Origin: Acidobacteriota bacterium
GTDB taxonomy: Bacteria; Acidobacteriota; Terriglobia; Terriglobales; Acidobacteriaceae
DNA: 6,339 nt
Assembly: GCA_019247235.1 (NCBI GenBank)
Contig: JAFAPG010000814.1
Coordinates: forward strand, 1-6,339
Direction: 5' to 3'
Below are positions 4,742 to 6,339 of the stretch, one piece after another. The stretch's first letter is position 1; the number at the start of each line of letters is the position of its first letter. The notes under the pieces were generated by a model. That model worked only from the letters and a program-made list of their open reading frames with translations, was not told where the DNA came from and made no database searches. Position numbers and translations under genes: made by a program.

Positions 4742-6339
4742 ATGAGTGATTTTCTCGAAATCGTGCGCCAAAGAGTCGTCGTCTATGACGGCGCCATGGG
4801 TACCAATATCCAAAGCCGCAATCCCACCCTGGATGACTACTGGGGCAAGGAAAACTGCAGCGAAGTTCTGGTTTTAAGCCGCCCGGACATTATTCGTGAC
4901 ATCCATGCCGACTTTCTCAAAGTCGGCTGCGACGTCATTGAGACCAACACCTTTGGCGGGACCAGCATCGTGCTCGGGGAATTTGGCCTCGCCGACCGGG
5001 TTGCGGAGATCAATAATGCGGCGGTGAAGCTGGCTAAGGAGGTTGCGCAGCAGTTCTCAACGAAAGACAAGCCGCGTTTCGTTGCCGGCTCGATTGGCCC
5101 GACCACAAAACTTCCCTCGCTTGGGCATATCGCATTTCAACCGATGCTTGACGCCTACCTAGAGCAGGCGATTGCCTTAATTGAGGCTGGCGTCGACATC
5201 TTGCTGGTAGAGACCTGCCAGGATCTGCTGCAGGCGAAGATCGGGGCCATTGCTGCGCTCGATGCCATGCAGAAAAACGGGAAGCGGCTTCCTCTGCAAG
5301 TGCAAGTGACACTGCAGGAATCTGGGACCATGCTGCTCGGCACCGAAATCGGGGCGGCGCTGACCACCCTCGAACTGCTGGAGCTGGACGTTCTGGGAAT
5401 GAATTGTGCTACTGGCCCTGCGGAAATGAATGACGCCGTGCGATATCTTGGAGCGAATTCCAGCCGAGAAATTTCCATCTTGCCTAATGCCGGACTTCCG
5501 CAAAATGAAAGCGGCCACGCAGTTTACAAGTTAAGTCCCAAAGAACTGGCAAAGTACCATCGGCACTTTGTTCAAGATTATGGCGTTCGCATTGTCGGAG
5601 GCTGCTGCGGAACGACTCCCGAGCACCTCGAAGCTGTCATCGCGGAGGTGGCAAACCTTGAACCGGCAAAGAGGGAAGTGAGGCCCCAGGCAGCCGCAGC
5701 CAGCGCCTACACGTCCGTTCCCCTTGATCTTGATCCCAAGCCCCTGGTGGTTGCCGAAGAAATGAACACCACCACACGCGTCGAACACTTCCGCAGCCTG
5801 GTGCGGGGTCAGAAGTACGACGATATTCTCGCCCTGGCCAAGAAACTTGTGAACGACGGCTCGCATATGCTCGATCTGTGCTGCGCGATTGTCGGTGAGG
5901 ATGAAAAAGGCTACATCACTTCGATTCTCGAGCGAATTGCCACCCGTGTACCCGCCCCCATTCTGGTCGATTCGACCGAGGCCGACATCGTCGAAGAAGC
6001 CCTGAAGCGGATTCCCGGTAAAGCCATCATTAACTCCATCAACTTGGAGGACGGCGAAAAGCGCACATCGAAGGTCCTGCCCATGGCCAAACGCTATGGC
6101 GCTGCCGTAATCGCCTTAACCATCGATGAAGAAGGGATGGCCTTAACGGCGGAGAAGAAGGCGGCGATCGCGAAGCGGATTTTTGATCTGGCAACCCACA
6201 AATACGGAATCCGCCCCGTCGATCTCATTTTTGACGCTCTGACCCTGCCCATCTCTACAGGTCAAGAAGAATATCGCTCGGCGGGCATCGAAACCCTGAA
6301 GGCAATTGAACAAATTAAGAAAGAGCTTCCAGAGACCAA
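4742..6339 (+). CDS. metH: Cobalamin-dependent methionine synthase, N-terminal part (right end beyond window)
   Basis: The frame is open from ATG 4742 to the edge (532 complete codons of an expected ~1,100-1,250). An in-frame TGA three codons upstream makes this the first possible ATG; the ribosome site is weak. MetH transfers a methyl group from methyltetrahydrofolate via cobalamin to homocysteine. Residues 1 to about 305 form the homocysteine barrel: DGAMGT at 16-21, ETNTFGG at 67-73, and the zinc ligands Cys222 (GMNCATGP), Cys288 and Cys289 (GGCCGTTPEH). A linker of about 25 residues leads to the pterin barrel, with LVDSTE at 408-413 (Asp410), NSINLEDG at 431-438 (Asn431) and DALTLP at 498-503. 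Its opening motif, normally GERxNxxG-like, reads AEEMNTTT at 338-345. The cap, cobalamin and reactivation domains would lie outside the window. MetE and MetF are not seen. No cobalamin or SAM riboswitch is evident in the 135-bp upstream gap. Confidence 0.95.
   Translation, partial: MSDFLEIVRQRVVVYDGAMGTNIQSRNPTLDDYWGKENCSEVLVLSRPDIIRDIHADFLKVGCDVIETNTFGGTSIVLGEFGLADRVAEINNAAVKLAKEVAQQFSTKDKPRFVAGSIGPTTKLPSLGHIAFQPMLDAYLEQAIALIEAGVDILLVETCQDLLQAKIGAIAALDAMQKNGKRLPLQVQVTLQESGTMLLGTEIGAALTTLELLELDVLGMNCATGPAEMNDAVRYLGANSSREISILPNAGLPQNESGHAVYKLSPKELAKYHRHFVQDYGVRIVGGCCGTTPEHLEAVIAEVANLEPAKREVRPQAAAASAYTSVPLDLDPKPLVVAEEMNTTTRVEHFRSLVRGQKYDDILALAKKLVNDGSHMLDLCCAIVGEDEKGYITSILERIATRVPAPILVDSTEADIVEEALKRIPGKAIINSINLEDGEKRTSKVLPMAKRYGAAVIALTIDEEGMALTAEKKAAIAKRIFDLATHKYGIRPVDLIFDALTLPISTGQEEYRSAGIETLKAIEQIKKELPET

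Noticed and set aside
5155..5866. Several minus-strand frames over metH
   Set aside because: They overlap the well-conserved homocysteine-binding domain on the other strand and show no family features.

Overview
The window carries six or seven protein genes of chromosomal housekeeping type in two blocks. A minus-strand block fills about 1-3640 and a plus-strand block runs from about 4073 to the right edge. I see no transposase, integrase, phage gene, CRISPR array, tRNA or rRNA. The style fits Acidobacteriota (Koribacter/Terriglobia-like): a moderately GC-rich genome, a NuoI with its ENYPDGPGPLRGAK and GLEKCVACFLC segments, a long-form cobalamin-dependent MetH, a DUF4337 membrane protein and a geranylgeranyl-reductase-family flavoprotein. 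This placement is inferred from protein style only; no search was run.

Minus strand, in order of transcription (right to left): a class I tagatose-1,6-bisphosphate aldolase-like gene (lacD family, 3640-2633) is followed by a strong hairpin (2587-2617). Next come a YjbQ/UPF0047 protein (2403-1984) and, 33 bp later, a DUF4337 membrane protein (1950-1405), probably one transcript. A small two-helix membrane protein (1202-930) has its own leader with a perfect TATAAT box. Last is a geranylgeranyl-reductase-family FAD protein (825 to the left edge, C-terminus missing).

Plus strand: a 432-bp divergent spacer (3641-4072) has no convincing gene. It ends in a well-formed sigma70-type promoter whose -10 box lies only 5 bp before the nuoI start codon, which predicts a leaderless mRNA. 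nuoI (4073-4606) encodes the two-[4Fe-4S] subunit of complex I and stands here without other nuo genes. An intrinsic terminator (4637-4669) separates it from metH (4742 to the right edge), which contains the homocysteine-binding domain and most of the folate-binding domain.

No single pathway unites these genes. The strongest non-routine signals are regulatory: the apparently leaderless nuoI promoter, and a 9-bp perfect inverted repeat in the yjbQ leader that would mask the Shine-Dalgarno sequence. Among the proteins, the most notable points are a changed GERxNxxG-like motif at the start of the MetH pterin domain and the lone settings of lacD and nuoI. I found no evidence of a wholly new multi-gene system.
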